64,000 bases of DNA, from NCBI RefSeq assembly GCF_017591425.1, contig NW_024466512.1, forward strand, positions 19,161,001-19,225,000. Reading direction: 5' to 3'. The position numbers were made by a program, and so were the translations under genes. The notes under the pieces were generated by a model. The model was not told where the DNA came from. It saw only the letters and a program-made list of their open reading frames with translations, and searched no databases. Position 1 is the stretch's first letter. The number at the start of each line of letters is the position of its first letter. The DNA comes from Ochotona curzoniae. Lineage: Eukaryota; Chordata; Mammalia; Lagomorpha; Ochotonidae. Below, one piece after another: positions 38,350 through 47,974 of this stretch.

Positions 38350-39321
38350 TCAGGGGGGAAAGGGGGGATCTTGGCAGGGTGGCCGAAGTGGCGCCCTGAG
38401 GGAAGAAAGTAGGGTTGGGGGGGGACTGTGGGAGTCGGAGAAGCCTCCTCTTGGGGCGGATGCTCTGGGGAACTGGGGACCGACCCTGAGGGTACGGGCT
38501 GCAGGCGGGTGGGCCCTGCAGCTGCCCCAGCGGGCAAGGCTCAAAGCCTGATACCCCAGTGCCAAGCACCCAAGTTCCTGGGATGAGCCCAAGGGCGCCA
38601 CCTCTCGGGACAGCGGCGAGAGGTGGCGCAGGGGGTGGTGAGGTGCGCTGGAAGCACAGGGACCCAACTCCACTCCAAGTCATGCGTAGCACAGGACGCA
38701 GTGGCGCGGGAGCCAGCTTTCCGCTCACTTACCAGTGCTTGTGCTGGCGTGAGAGTGGAGTGGGGTGGTATCCCGCTCACGCTTTAAACTTTGTCACTGC
38801 CTCACTCACAGCTTTCCATGGCAACGGCCAGCGCTCTGAAGGGCAAACGGAGGCTATCTGAAGGCTAAGTGTTGAGCCCTCTTGCCCCACCCTGCAGCCA
38901 GGGCTAGGGAACTACGCGCTTGGAGAGAATCCCGGTGTGGAAACCCCGAGGCAGGCAGGAAAGAGGGGTGCCTCCATCCCGCAGTGCTGGGGGCTGGGGG
39001 CGGGGATGTGAGGGGGTGCCCTGCATGGGAGCCCATCGGGGTAGCTGGCAGCTCTCTCCCCATTCCTGTCTATGTCCCCAAATCAGGAAAGCGACTTGTC
39101 CAAGCCGAGCACAGGAGACGGCGGCCAAGCCCCGGAGTGTCCAGCGAGCCATCCACTCAGCCTCTCCAACTAACTCCGCTAACCTGGTAGGGGTGTGAGG
39201 CGAGCACAAACCCGTCCTCTCCCCCTCAACCCCTCGTTCACCTAGGCGCCCCAGCTGTCGGCCAGGACCCCCTCCCCGCTAGCCAGGTCTGTTCCTGGCT
39301 CCTGTCCCCTGCTGCCAGGTG
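38350..39321 (-). other. SORCS3: GC-rich start of SORCS3 intron 1
   Basis: CpG-island shoulder without coding signal for SORCS3. It contains G-run clusters (38991-39018) and the RFX-like motif at 38811. The several overlapping open frames on both strands reflect low stop-codon density in GC-rich DNA. Confidence 0.6.
38811..38825. promoter_or_regulatory. RFX X-box-like motif near exon 1
   Basis: GCTTTCCATGGCAAC matches the RFX consensus (GTTNCCATGGNAAC) at nearly every position. It lies about 0.5 kb into intron 1, on the shoulder of the CpG island, a position where promoter-proximal elements are common. Confidence 0.35.
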
Positions 39322-39330
39322 GGTACTCAC
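39322..39330 (-). other. SORCS3: Splice donor of SORCS3 exon 1
   Basis: On the minus strand the exon ends in AGC and is followed by GTGAGTACC, a near-perfect 5' splice site. It falls exactly where the family protein continues with a valine (HNSS|V), so exon 2 should begin with a Val codon in phase 0. This donor, not the downstream stop of the open frame, ends the coding part. Confidence 0.93.
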
Positions 39331-39963
39331 GCTGCTGTTGTGTCCCGACCAGTGCACCATGGCTTGGTTGTGTGCCGAATCCCCGGTGAGCGCGAAAGAG
39401 GTGCTCGGCAGCCGCAACTCCTCAGCCGTCGGCCCCCCGGCCCGCGGCGCCTTCACCTCCTCCCGGGAACCCTTGGCCGTGGGGCGGCTTCCTTTGGAAC
39501 CGTCGGCTGGAGCAGTAGCCCAGGCGTCCGCGCGCTCCAGGCTGCCGGGGGGCTGAGCCCGGCGAGTCCTCCTCCTCGCGCCGCCAGGCTTGTCGGGCGC
39601 CGGGACGCGCTGGCCCCTCCGAGCGCCTGCCGACGTCCCCGCCGCTTCCAGCCGCACCGCACGGCCGCTGCCGCCCGGCTGGGACAGCAGCCCCGGTCTG
39701 GGTCGGCGCCCCAGCGCGGCGGCAGCTGTCGGCGCTGTCGCCAGTTCCTCCGGCCACTGGCTCGCCACTGCCCGCGGCGTGAGAGGAGCCGACGACGACG
39801 CGGCTGGCCGGGAAGCCGGGGCCGCAGGGCGTCCAGGACCGCCCGCCGTGCCCCAAGTGATCTCGGCGCCGGCTAGGACCCAAGTCGAGAGGAGTAGGAG
39901 TCCCGTCCGGGCGAGGGGCGCTCCCGGCCAGCCTGCCGGGCGCTCGGTGCGCGCCGCCTCCAT
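39331..39963 (-). CDS. SORCS3: SORCS3 exon 1: coding part (signal peptide, propeptide, start of VPS10 domain)
   Basis: First coding exon of the sortilin-related VPS10 receptor SorCS3, a type I membrane sorting receptor of neurons that acts at the cell surface, in endosomes and at postsynaptic sites. The 633 bp encode 211 residues and end in phase 0 at a GT donor. Residues 1-33 form a signal peptide (hydrophobic GLLLLSTWVLAGA core). Residues 34-135 are a low-complexity, Pro/Ala/Arg-rich propeptide. A furin-type site, R132-T-R-R135, lies where SorCS receptors are matured in the trans-Golgi. The last ~25 residues (STSFALTGDSAHNQAMVHW, then SGHNSS with an N-glycosylation sequon at N209) are the conserved beginning of the VPS10 beta-propeller. 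The N-terminus starting MEAARTERPAG is what I recall for SORCS3 rather than SORCS1 or SORCS2. The ATG has a strong Kozak context (G at -3 and at +4). Reading on past the donor only gives intron sequence. All later exons lie outside the window. Confidence 0.96.
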
Positions 39964-40260
39964 CCCGCTGCGGCTACTACCACGGCTCGGGCTGCCGAGT
40001 GTGTGGCGCCCGCCGAGGTGCGGGTCGGACGCGGGCTATGTGCGCGCGCCGGCGAGTGAGCCAGTGAATCCGGGGAGTGGGGAGGGGGCGGCCGGGAAGG
40101 AGGTGGCTCCGGCTGGCAAGCCTGGCCGGTCCTCTCCCGCTCGCCTCCTTGCTCCTTAGCTCGCTCTCTGGTCCAGAGGGTGTTTCCAAACCCCAAGGAA
40201 AATTAACAAATGCTCCTTCCGTGCTTTTTGGTCCTGAAAACAAGATTCTCTCCGAATCTT
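39964..40260 (-). other. SORCS3: SORCS3 5' untranslated region (inferred extent)
   Basis: GC-rich sequence between the start codon and a transcription start predicted 25-30 bp below the TATA box. I find no ATG on the minus strand in this interval, so no upstream ORF precedes the main start. The 5' limit is inferred from the TATA position only. A broad CpG-island promoter could also start at several sites. Confidence 0.6.
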
Positions 40261-40282
40261 CCCCCACTGAGCTCCTCCCGAG

Positions 40283-40291
40283 ATTTTTATA
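40283..40291 (-). promoter_or_regulatory. SORCS3: TATA box of SORCS3 core promoter
   Basis: Minus-strand TATAAAAAT lies about 320 bp above the start codon inside an otherwise GC-rich island. A pure GA/CT tract (40296-40317) sits directly upstream of it. The AT-rich patch stands out from its surroundings, and its orientation and distance fit the gene. Expected start is near 40255-40262. Confidence 0.6.
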
Positions 40292-40295
40292 AAAA

Positions 40296-40317
40296 AGAGA
40301 GAGAGAGAGAGAGAGAG
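40296..40317. repeat. (GA)n tract beside TATA box
   Basis: Pure GA on the plus strand (CT on the SORCS3 sense strand), immediately upstream of the predicted TATA box. Length variation here could affect promoter spacing. Confidence 0.95.
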
Positions 40318-41114
40318 GAGTTTGAAGGTAATAAGAAAATCCTCTTCTAAAATGGGAAAATCCAGCCGGATCCAGGGGGTGGAGCTGGCCACGGACCCCA
40401 ATCCTGAGTCTCCTCGAAAACCGACCTCCAACCTGCTCCCGGAGAAGAGTTGGGAGCCGCTTTGCCGCCTCAGGGATTTACTCTTCGGGCCCGGCGCGGG
40501 GGTGCGGAGGGAGGGGCGGGGAGGGGGCTCAGGAGATGGCGCGGGGCGGGCACGGGGGTCCCGCGGGAGGCGGGAGAGGAGGAGTTAGGTGTTTTCAGCG
40601 CCAAGTGTTCGCGTTCCGGAGCGGAGAGGAAGCCCGAGCGGGCAGGCGGCGCGCGCTGAAGCCGGGCGCGGGATGGAACCAGGGCTTGGCTCGCGGCTTC
40701 GGGCCGCCCCCCACTCCACTCCGCCAGGCCTGCGCCCCCGCCCCGTGCGGGGGCGCGGGGAGTGCGTGCGTGCGCGTGCGTGCGCGGGCGAGAGCAGAGG
40801 GGTGCCCCCGGGGCTGGGGACCGGGCCGAGCCAGCTGGGGGGGGCGGCTCGAAGCGTGCGCGTTGGCATGAGCGTGTGTGAGCGGAGGGGCGGGGAGCGC
40901 GCGCGGGCCGTGGGCGCTCCCGGATCACGCACGGGCAGTGTTTGCATTTGCTGGAGCCTCTGAGTCTTCAGGAAGGCAGTGCTGAGAGTGAGGCAGGCGG
41001 CTCGCCGCAGCCCCCTCCTCCTGGCCACCCGCCCATGTAGCCTGACTGAGCCTCCCCGGCAGGCACCCTGACTCAGAACCAGCAGGTGCCGGGACGCGTC
41101 CAGGGGCGTGCCAA

Positions 41115-41134
41115 CCACCACCACCACCACCACC
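41115..41134. repeat. (CCA)n trinucleotide repeat
   Basis: Six CCA units in the SORCS3 5' flank. Confidence 0.9.
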
Positions 41135-43499
41135 AAGGGCTCCGGGGCGCCCCTTCCCAGGACCCCTGACCAGAAGTAAGACGGGAAGAGGAGTGGAGAC
41201 AGTCTGTTTCCAGCGGGGAAATCCAGACCCCATCTTCCTTCCTTAGATTGCGGAGTCGTGTCCTCCCTTATTCCCAAGTCAGTTTCTGAACAGGCTGGCT
41301 TGTTTCCAAGTATCCCAGCCCAGCCACCCAGCCACCCAGCAGTCCGGGTGCCTGGTGCGCCTAGACCCTTCATGACCCTAGGAAGATGGAGACTCCAGGT
41401 GACTGAAGCACAGGGACTAACCCTAAGGACGGGCGGTGCAAGAGACCCCAGGATTTTTGTTTTTATTTAACTGGGGGGGGGGGGGTTGGAAAGTGCGAGA
41501 CGGAAAGGAAAGTGGGGTGTAGGGAGGAGAGCCCCTACAGGCTCTTTCCTTCCTCTTTGGAATTAAAATGGAAAGAGGCAAGAAAGGAGCATCTGGACCG
41601 GTCCCTGAGAACCCCGGAAGCTGGGGAGATGCCCCGAAGAGCCGGTAGAGGCATGGCAGCAGCCAGGGACTCCCGGGAGCCCCGGCACCGGGGGTGGGGG
41701 TGGGGGGTTGCTTTCCCACCCGAAACCAAAATGGGAACGGGGCGAAGGGGAGGCCGGGGCGGAGAACGAATCCAATGACAACGAGAACGAGCTCTGTCCT
41801 GGCGCCGGCGCGTTTTCTGAAGACCAAGGGCAGTGACCAGCCGCAAGGAAAGTTGCAGAGCCGCAAACCCAGGTAGGCACGGGATCCCACTCTGCACAGG
41901 AGCCGGCCATCCGCGGATACCCAGTGCCCCTGTCGGAGAGAGCCTTGCACTGCAGCCCGAGCCGGGGCGCAGGCTTCCAGAAGGTTGCACAGTGTCTCTG
42001 AGCCACTCAACGAAGAGGCTCAGGGTGTCTGGGAGACCCCAGGACTCTAGCAGTCAGGGTCTCTCTCACACCATATTTCACTCGGAGAAATGCAGGGTCC
42101 AGTCGCAAGAGGCTTTCCGTAAGGAGAGGCTGTAGCTCTAAGAAGTGTCTCCTGGCTCCCTGTCCCACCTAGGGGAGGCCCTGCAGTGTGGGCAGCTGTG
42201 GAAGGGTGGACTCATTAGCATGGACTTAAAGCAATGTGCCCAAAGTATTTACTGAAAGGAAAAAGGGAAAAAAAAGGTAAAAGGCTCCGGCAAGTCGACA
42301 TGTGACATTTCCCTGCATCTTCTGTTTTACCTGCTCTGCCCCACGACCCGTGACTGCCTGACCCCTAGCATCCTAGTTCCCACCAACTTCTTCTAGTGAC
42401 CAAGTCCATTTATGTATTCTCCCCGGTCCATGCAGGCTCCCCTTCTTGACCAGCCACTCTGTGCTGGTCCCTTTTCAAGCTGACATCTGCCAAGCTCACA
42501 GACACCGCTCAGGGCTCGCTAACAGCCGCCCCAAGCACTTCCCTGCTTCTGCCTTTGGAAGCCTGACCCCTCGGAAAAGGTCAACTTTGGTCTATGTTGA
42601 TCCAAGGTCTCCGGGGTCCTTCGTGGACAGCCTCCATCCATTTCCCTGTGTCTCCTCTCTCAGTCACATGATATATGCCAGGTCCCACCCTACGTCATTG
42701 CCTGTCTTCTGTGGTTGCGCTCACTCTTGTCTAACTCCCGGATGAGCCTGTTAACCTGACCTCACACATTTCCATCCTTCAGATGCTTTCTGGTTGTTGA
42801 CTCCCAGGCATGCAACTACAGTACGTTCTTACTCCAGGGAGCCACTCCTGAATTCCCCCCAGGTTCCAGACACATATGGCTTCGTGGGTTTTCTGTTGAT
42901 ACAACAGAATCTCTGGGACTGAATAGGTTCCTCGGAAACAAAAGAGACTTATTTAGCTTGCAGTTTGGTAAGGCGGGGAAGGTCAGGAGCGGTGGCTGCA
43001 TCTGGCAGGGGCCTCCTGCTGCGCCACAGGATGGTGCGTTGGGTCATTGGGTCATGTGGTAGGCGTGCAGGTGAGCACAGAAAGTGGAACATGAAGAGGC
43101 ACATTGAAGGGGCAGGGCAAAGGGGCTTGATCCAGTGAGGTGGTCCCCAATTTCATAACCACACACTCTAGCACTAGAACTCTGCCATAGCAGTGGAAAG
43201 GGCCCCCTCACTTCAGTGCCACCATTTTGGAGGATGAAGCCTTAACATAAGTTTTGACAGTGACACAACTCATTTTCACTTATTTGTGGGCCAAATCTTC
43301 AAAAGCTAGTGTGTTTAAATACTTTCACTGCAAATTACCCACATTTCAAGTGTGCAGAATCAGGGCTGACTAGTAGCTACAGTTTCCAACAGCAAAACTT
43401 CCTGCTGTTGACAGAAAGGATTACACCACGGAGTGTTTTCCTCAAATTCATGAACAATAAACCGTAAAGTCCAAACTTCTTAGAATGGTGTGTGAGGTT
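41121..43499. other. Unique 5' flank of SORCS3
   Basis: No recognised repeat and no coding exon. It is moderately GC-rich to about 42.0 kb, then ordinary. G-rich runs occur at 41473-41485 and 41688-41709. It could hold distal promoter elements or a divergent non-coding RNA, with no direct evidence. Confidence 0.5.
41473..41485. repeat. G homopolymer
   Basis: About 13 G in a row. Confidence 0.9.
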
Positions 43500-45843
43500 T
43501 CACGCACTGATCCACCTCGACTTCCTTGATGTATTCTTTATTTTTTTCAATCCAGTTTCCTAATCTATGATATTTTATCAATGAGTTTAAGGTCTTTACA
43601 TTCAGGGTTAATATAAATAGGTGGTAATTTGTTCCTGTCATTTAGCAATGGGTTGCTCATTGATTTAGTCTTCTGTTTTTATTTTACTGGGATGTTCACA
43701 TTTGCCTTTGGTTGTGCATACTATTCCTCTTCCCTGCCAAGAGAACTTCTTTGAGTATCATTTGTAGGGCAGGCTTGGAAGAGACACAGTCTAATTTTCT
43801 TTATTGTGGATGAATTTTATTTCTATTTATTTATTTATTTATTTATTTATTTTCAACAACAAAGGAAAGCAGTGCTGGTTATTCTGGGACAATTTTTTAC
43901 TTTTAGAATCTGGACTATGTCATTCCATTGTCTTCTGGCCTGTAGAGTTTCTTGTGAGAGATCAGCTGTGAATTTAATTGCCATTCATCTATATGTCAAT
44001 TGATTTTTTTTCACATGCACATTTAAGGATCTTTTCCATCTGTTTGATTGAAGAGAGCTTGATTATCACGTGTCATGGTGAAGATCGCATTTGGTCAAAC
44101 CTATTGGGAATTCTGTGCCACTTTTGGATGTTGTTTCCCAGTTCTTTCTCCAGATTAGGGAAATTTTTCTTTATTATTCCATTAAATACATTTTCAAACC
44201 CAGCTTCTCTTTCTGCACCTTCTTGAACTCCCATCACTCATATTTGGCCTTTAATAATGTTTATTAATTCTTGAACTTTTTTTTTAGCTTGACCCAGCTC
44301 TGCTCCCAGCTTTTATTTCCCCCTGGTGACAGGAAATATCTTCTAATTTTGAGATTCTTTCTTCTGCCTCCTTAATTCCACTATTGGGACTTTTCAGTGT
44401 TTAATTTGCTCTATTGTGTCCTTCATTTCCAATAATTTGACTTGATTTTGTTTCAGTGTTGCTATTTCCTGTGTGACAGACTCCTTAAATTCCTTGAACT
44501 CTTGTAGGTGCTTCCTGTAGTTGGTAAGAAGTTTTATAATGTTTTATGAATTCTGTATCCACCATTGTTTCTATGTATTCCTCAGTTAACTCTGAGGTTG
44601 ACAAGAGCTTTTGCTCCTTTGCAAGGGAGTCTTCAGTCATATTCGTCGTGCTTCTTTCTCTTATTTTGGTCTTGGTCACTGTACTTCTGGTTATCAGATT
44701 CTTCTCCTTGGGGCAGGTTTCTAAGCTGTGTCACCCACAGGTCTGCAGTTTGATTTTACTTACTGCAGTTGGTACCCAGTTCTTTGTTTGCAGTCACTTG
44801 TACCCCTCCTTCCAGCAAGTTTCAGGTCTGGGCTCTTAGGTTACACCTGCACCACACCACAGTCTCTGTAGCCCCAACTAGTTACTCACCACTCGCCACC
44901 TCCTGTGATCCCATGCTGAGGCTAAACCACTTGTACAACCTTTCTCCCCCTACTTGTATGAGCACTTCAAAGGATTAGGGAGACACCAGGTGTCTTAAAT
45001 GGCTAGGTTGTTGCTAGTGCTGATCTTGCTGGAACCTGTTTGCCATTAGGTCTGAGGGCCACCCAGACCTATTTTGACCTGTAGAATGTAAAAATTGTTA
45101 TTATTTTTGATGTGGGACCAGTGCAATGAACTGAGCTGGAAATGAGTTTGCTCCAAGCTCAGTTCATGCACAGCTTACTGATGTCCCTGCAATCTCAAAG
45201 CCATTGCCACCCTGTACAGAATGTACCTGTACTGATGCACCACCACTGGAGTTCTTATTCTGCTGGCCATTATGTCAGGGGGCTTTCTGAACCTATTTTA
45301 GGTGGAACCTGTAGGATGCCACATCGTTACAATCCACTGAGCCAGAAATGAGTTCATTCCCAGCCAAGTGTGTGTGCGGTCCTGTCCCATAGCCTTTGCT
45401 TCCCTAGACAAATGACCCCTGATTCAGCTCTATTGAAGGTCTAGGCTATGAAATCTAACCCTGTTCCTGCACCACATTTTTGGTATTAGCTGCTCTGTTT
45501 CTGCTCCTGGGCAAATCAAACAAACCAGCAGGACATGCAGTTCGTTGCCTGGGATTACCTATTGATCTCTCAATGAACTCCCCTTCCCACCTGGCTGCTG
45601 GTTGAATTCCAGCCACCTGTGGACTTCAGATCAACACTCACTGACTGCCGCTGGGGTATCTGGTCACTGCGACGCCACATCATTGTCTCTGTTGCTTTCC
45701 CATGTTCATCTGTCTCCAGGTACCCCTCTGCTCTCGGTCTGTCCTCTCCTATTTCCTGAAATGTGCCTCCTCTGCTTCACCCGGGTTAATGTTTCTCTGT
45801 CTGTCTGAACGTGTCCTTACGCTATTCTGCCATCTTGGTTTCT
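43500..45843 (-). mobile_element. L1 5' half (5'UTR and ORF1 region)
   Basis: Antisense L1 landmarks run left to right from the ORF1/5'UTR area ('TTGTAGGGCAGGCTTGGAAG', 'CTTCTGGCCTGTAGAGTTTC', 'TTCCATTAAATACATTTTC', 'GAACTCCCATCACTC') to a clean 5' terminus at 45843, where the sense strand starts GGAGAAACCAAGATGGCAGA. ORF1-like codons (about 44485-44679) are broken. ORF2 and the 3' end are missing. Confidence 0.8.
43823..43852. repeat. (TTTA)n microsatellite in L1
   Basis: About seven TTTA units. Confidence 0.95.
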
Positions 45844-46336
45844 CCTCGCTTTTATCACAATTTTCATCATGATTTGGCTTAAATGCTGCTGTCCTGCAAA
45901 TCCTAACCCCATAGAATCTGACATTGTACCCACCATCCTCATCATCGTATCATGAACATCACACACTTCTTGGTCTTCCTGCTAGAAAATGGGAGCTGTC
46001 CCTTATGAACTTGGAATTGAAAGGAGATGACTGAAGCTGTATGAGGCTTCCCTTTCCCTTCCTGGCAAAATGCCTACTTCTGCTGGGAAAGGCAGGTTGA
46101 GCTAGGATTAGTCCTCGTTCATCTCCCCTGGTGAGAGCCAAGGAGGCCACACAGAGAAGGCATTTTCTCACCCGGGTTGATGTTCCTCTTACAAACAACT
46201 GGAGAAAGTACAGTGTTCACCCATCCAGTTATTTCATCTTTACCCTAGCCTTTCATTAAGCTACCTAATATTGGTTTATGTTTAATCAATACAGAAAAGT
46301 AACATTTCAGGAGACTATTCTTGTTTCTCTCTTTCT

Positions 46337-46339
<3 letters not shown>

Positions 46340-46411
<72 letters not shown>
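46340..46411. repeat. (CT)n(CA)n compound microsatellite
   Basis: CT run followed directly by CA run. Confidence 0.95.
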
Positions 46412-46414
<3 letters not shown>

Positions 46415-46607
46415 TCCAACTCTTTCATAACCTAATAGATATATTGCCTCCAGGACTCAGCAGGCCTGCAGAGGGAAGCATTCCAGTCTGCCTATTTATC
46501 ATATTTTACAAAATGCTCAGCATCCCCTCTATGAGTACCTCCAAGGCAAATTAGTCATAAAACCTGGATCCCAGAAAATTTGGTTTTCTCCTATGAAACT
46601 GACACTC

Positions 46608-46643
46608 TTTCTTAAAGACCTTCTTAAAGACCTTCTTAAAGAC
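46608..46643. repeat. 12-bp unit, three copies
   Basis: CTTCTTAAAGAC repeated three times (first unit with one change). Confidence 0.9.
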
Positions 46644-47243
46644 CATTGGCCTCTCATTCTCTTTCTCTTGTCTCAAAGTCGAGTACAGGATTCACTTGCT
46701 CTAATGATCTTTATGACAAGATTTTTATCATTTGATTCCCTTTTATTACAACTTCTTTCATTTATTGTTTGATACTCTTTGATCTTACTGCACATCTTTG
46801 ATAAGCCACTTTACATCCTTTTTATAATAGGAAATTAATTAATTGATTATTATCAAAACAACATTTCACATTGTAACTCTCTGAATTTGCACTGAGGCAA
46901 AGGATTATGAAGCAAAACTGAAATGTAGACAAAAGCAGCCAGACAACTGCTAAAATCAGGACTTCCTACAACTGCGTGTCCATGGAAGCAGCAAGTGCGT
47001 ATTTTGCATAAAACTATTTCCTCAGCATGTGGCCAGTGCCTGAACCTCAGCAAATGTGCAAAACACAAAATAAATGAATTCCAGTAATACTACTTATGTT
47101 GCAACTACTAGTCACATGTTCTTTCTAAAGACAAAATCTCTAGGCCTTGATTGGTACTATCCACTATCCTTTATCACAGGGTGTCACTCAACATTCCTAT
47201 TCCAAACAGCAGAAAACAATTGTGGTTTAAGAAGAAAATTATT

Positions 47244-47565
47244 TCAGGTCCAGCACAGTAGCCTAGTGGCTCACCTTGCATGCGCTGGAATCCCATATGG
47301 GTACCGGTTCTTGTCCTTGCAGTTACACTTCCCATCCAGCTCCCTGCTTGTGACCTGAGATAGCAGTAGAGGATGGCCCAATGCCTTGGGACCCTTGCAC
47401 CCACATGGGAGACCCAAAAGAAGCTCCTGGCTCCTGGCTTCAGGTCGACTCAGCTTCGACCATTATGGCCACTTGGGAAGTGAATCAGTGCACAGAAGTT
47501 CTTCCTCTCTGTCTCTCCTCCTTTCTGCATATATGACTTTCTAATAAATAAATCATCAGAAAAAA
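47244..47565 (+). repeat. C-SINE with target-site duplication
   Basis: Head 'TCCAGCACAGTAGCCTAGTG' through to 'TTCTAATAAATAAATC' and A tail. Exact 15-bp duplication AAGAAGAAAATTATT at 47229-47243 and 47566-47580. Confidence 0.95.
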
Positions 47566-47974
47566 AAGAAGAAAATTATTCCATTAAAAGGATATCGAAT
47601 GCTCTCAAACCTGCTGGGAGAGCTTAAGAATTAGGTTCATGGACTCTGCAGGCAGAAAACTCCTGAAGTCACACATTGGTACTGATTCTACAAGGGCCCT
47701 ATGGCCAGTAATACCAACCCCAATATACCACAGCTTTAACCAACACTTCCAGAGTTGATTACCATCTGTTACCACCAGCACAAATACTCCTGCTCTTTCT
47801 AGAATCTGTTTGTGGCTGCCACCTCCACTGCCACCAGCTAGCCTTCCATGTATGACTCTGCATCTCCATTGTTGACAAGCCAGGGCTGGGTCAACTGTCT
47901 TAGAGATGCAGTTAAAGCTTGGGCAGGAAGGACAAACATATACCACACCCATCACCAAAGAACACCAAAAATAT

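Larger units (their letters stand above)
1..39330 (-). other. SORCS3: SORCS3 intron 1 (5' part)
   Basis: All DNA between the exon 1 donor and the window edge is intronic by position. The first intron of SORCS3 is very long in mammals, so absence of exon 2 here is expected. No exon with VPS10, PKD or transmembrane-like coding was seen. Contents are itemised in separate entries. Stretches not itemised (for example 450-2600, 7160-8640, 22010-23400, 23730-25370, 32440-33890, 34260-35690, 36230-38350) look like unique non-coding sequence in which I see no gene. Confidence 0.9.
39090..41120. promoter_or_regulatory. SORCS3: CpG island spanning SORCS3 promoter and exon 1
   Basis: Very high density of CG dinucleotides and G+C, unlike the AT-rich DNA on both sides, with weaker shoulders from about 38350 and to about 42000. 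It contains several GC boxes of the GGGGCGGGG type (for example near 40512 and 40888). It covers exon 1, the 5'UTR and about 0.8 kb upstream. SorCS3 is known as a neuronally restricted, activity-regulated gene, so a Polycomb- or REST-type control of this island is plausible. I saw only imperfect REST half-sites. Confidence 0.9.

Noticed and set aside
38607..38616. REST/RE1 right half-site GGACAGCGGC, and a left half-like TTCAGCGCC near 40595
   Set aside because: Partner half-sites at allowed spacing are missing; half-sites of this length are common in GC-rich DNA.
38294..38728. 144-codon minus-strand frame at the start of intron 1
   Set aside because: Pro-rich, no recognisable domain, other frames equally open; CpG-island shoulder.
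39238..39330. Continuation of the SORCS3 frame past residue 211 to a stop at 39238
   Set aside because: The family motif ends at HNSS and a strong GTGAGT donor follows; the extra 30 codons are intron.
39319..39876. 185-codon plus-strand frame and 189-codon frame at 39590-40159
   Set aside because: Antisense shadows of SORCS3 exon 1 and its 5'UTR; composition is explained by the exon and CpG content.
40585..41373. 262-codon minus-strand frame, longest in the window, upstream of SORCS3
   Set aside because: It lies in the GC-rich promoter region where stops are rare, is Arg/Pro/Ala-rich with low complexity, matches no family, and runs through promoter sequence above the TATA box.
41423..42010. 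195-codon minus-strand frame and overlapping 147-151-codon frames
   Set aside because: GC-rich flank without homology; several frames are open on both strands, which argues against coding.
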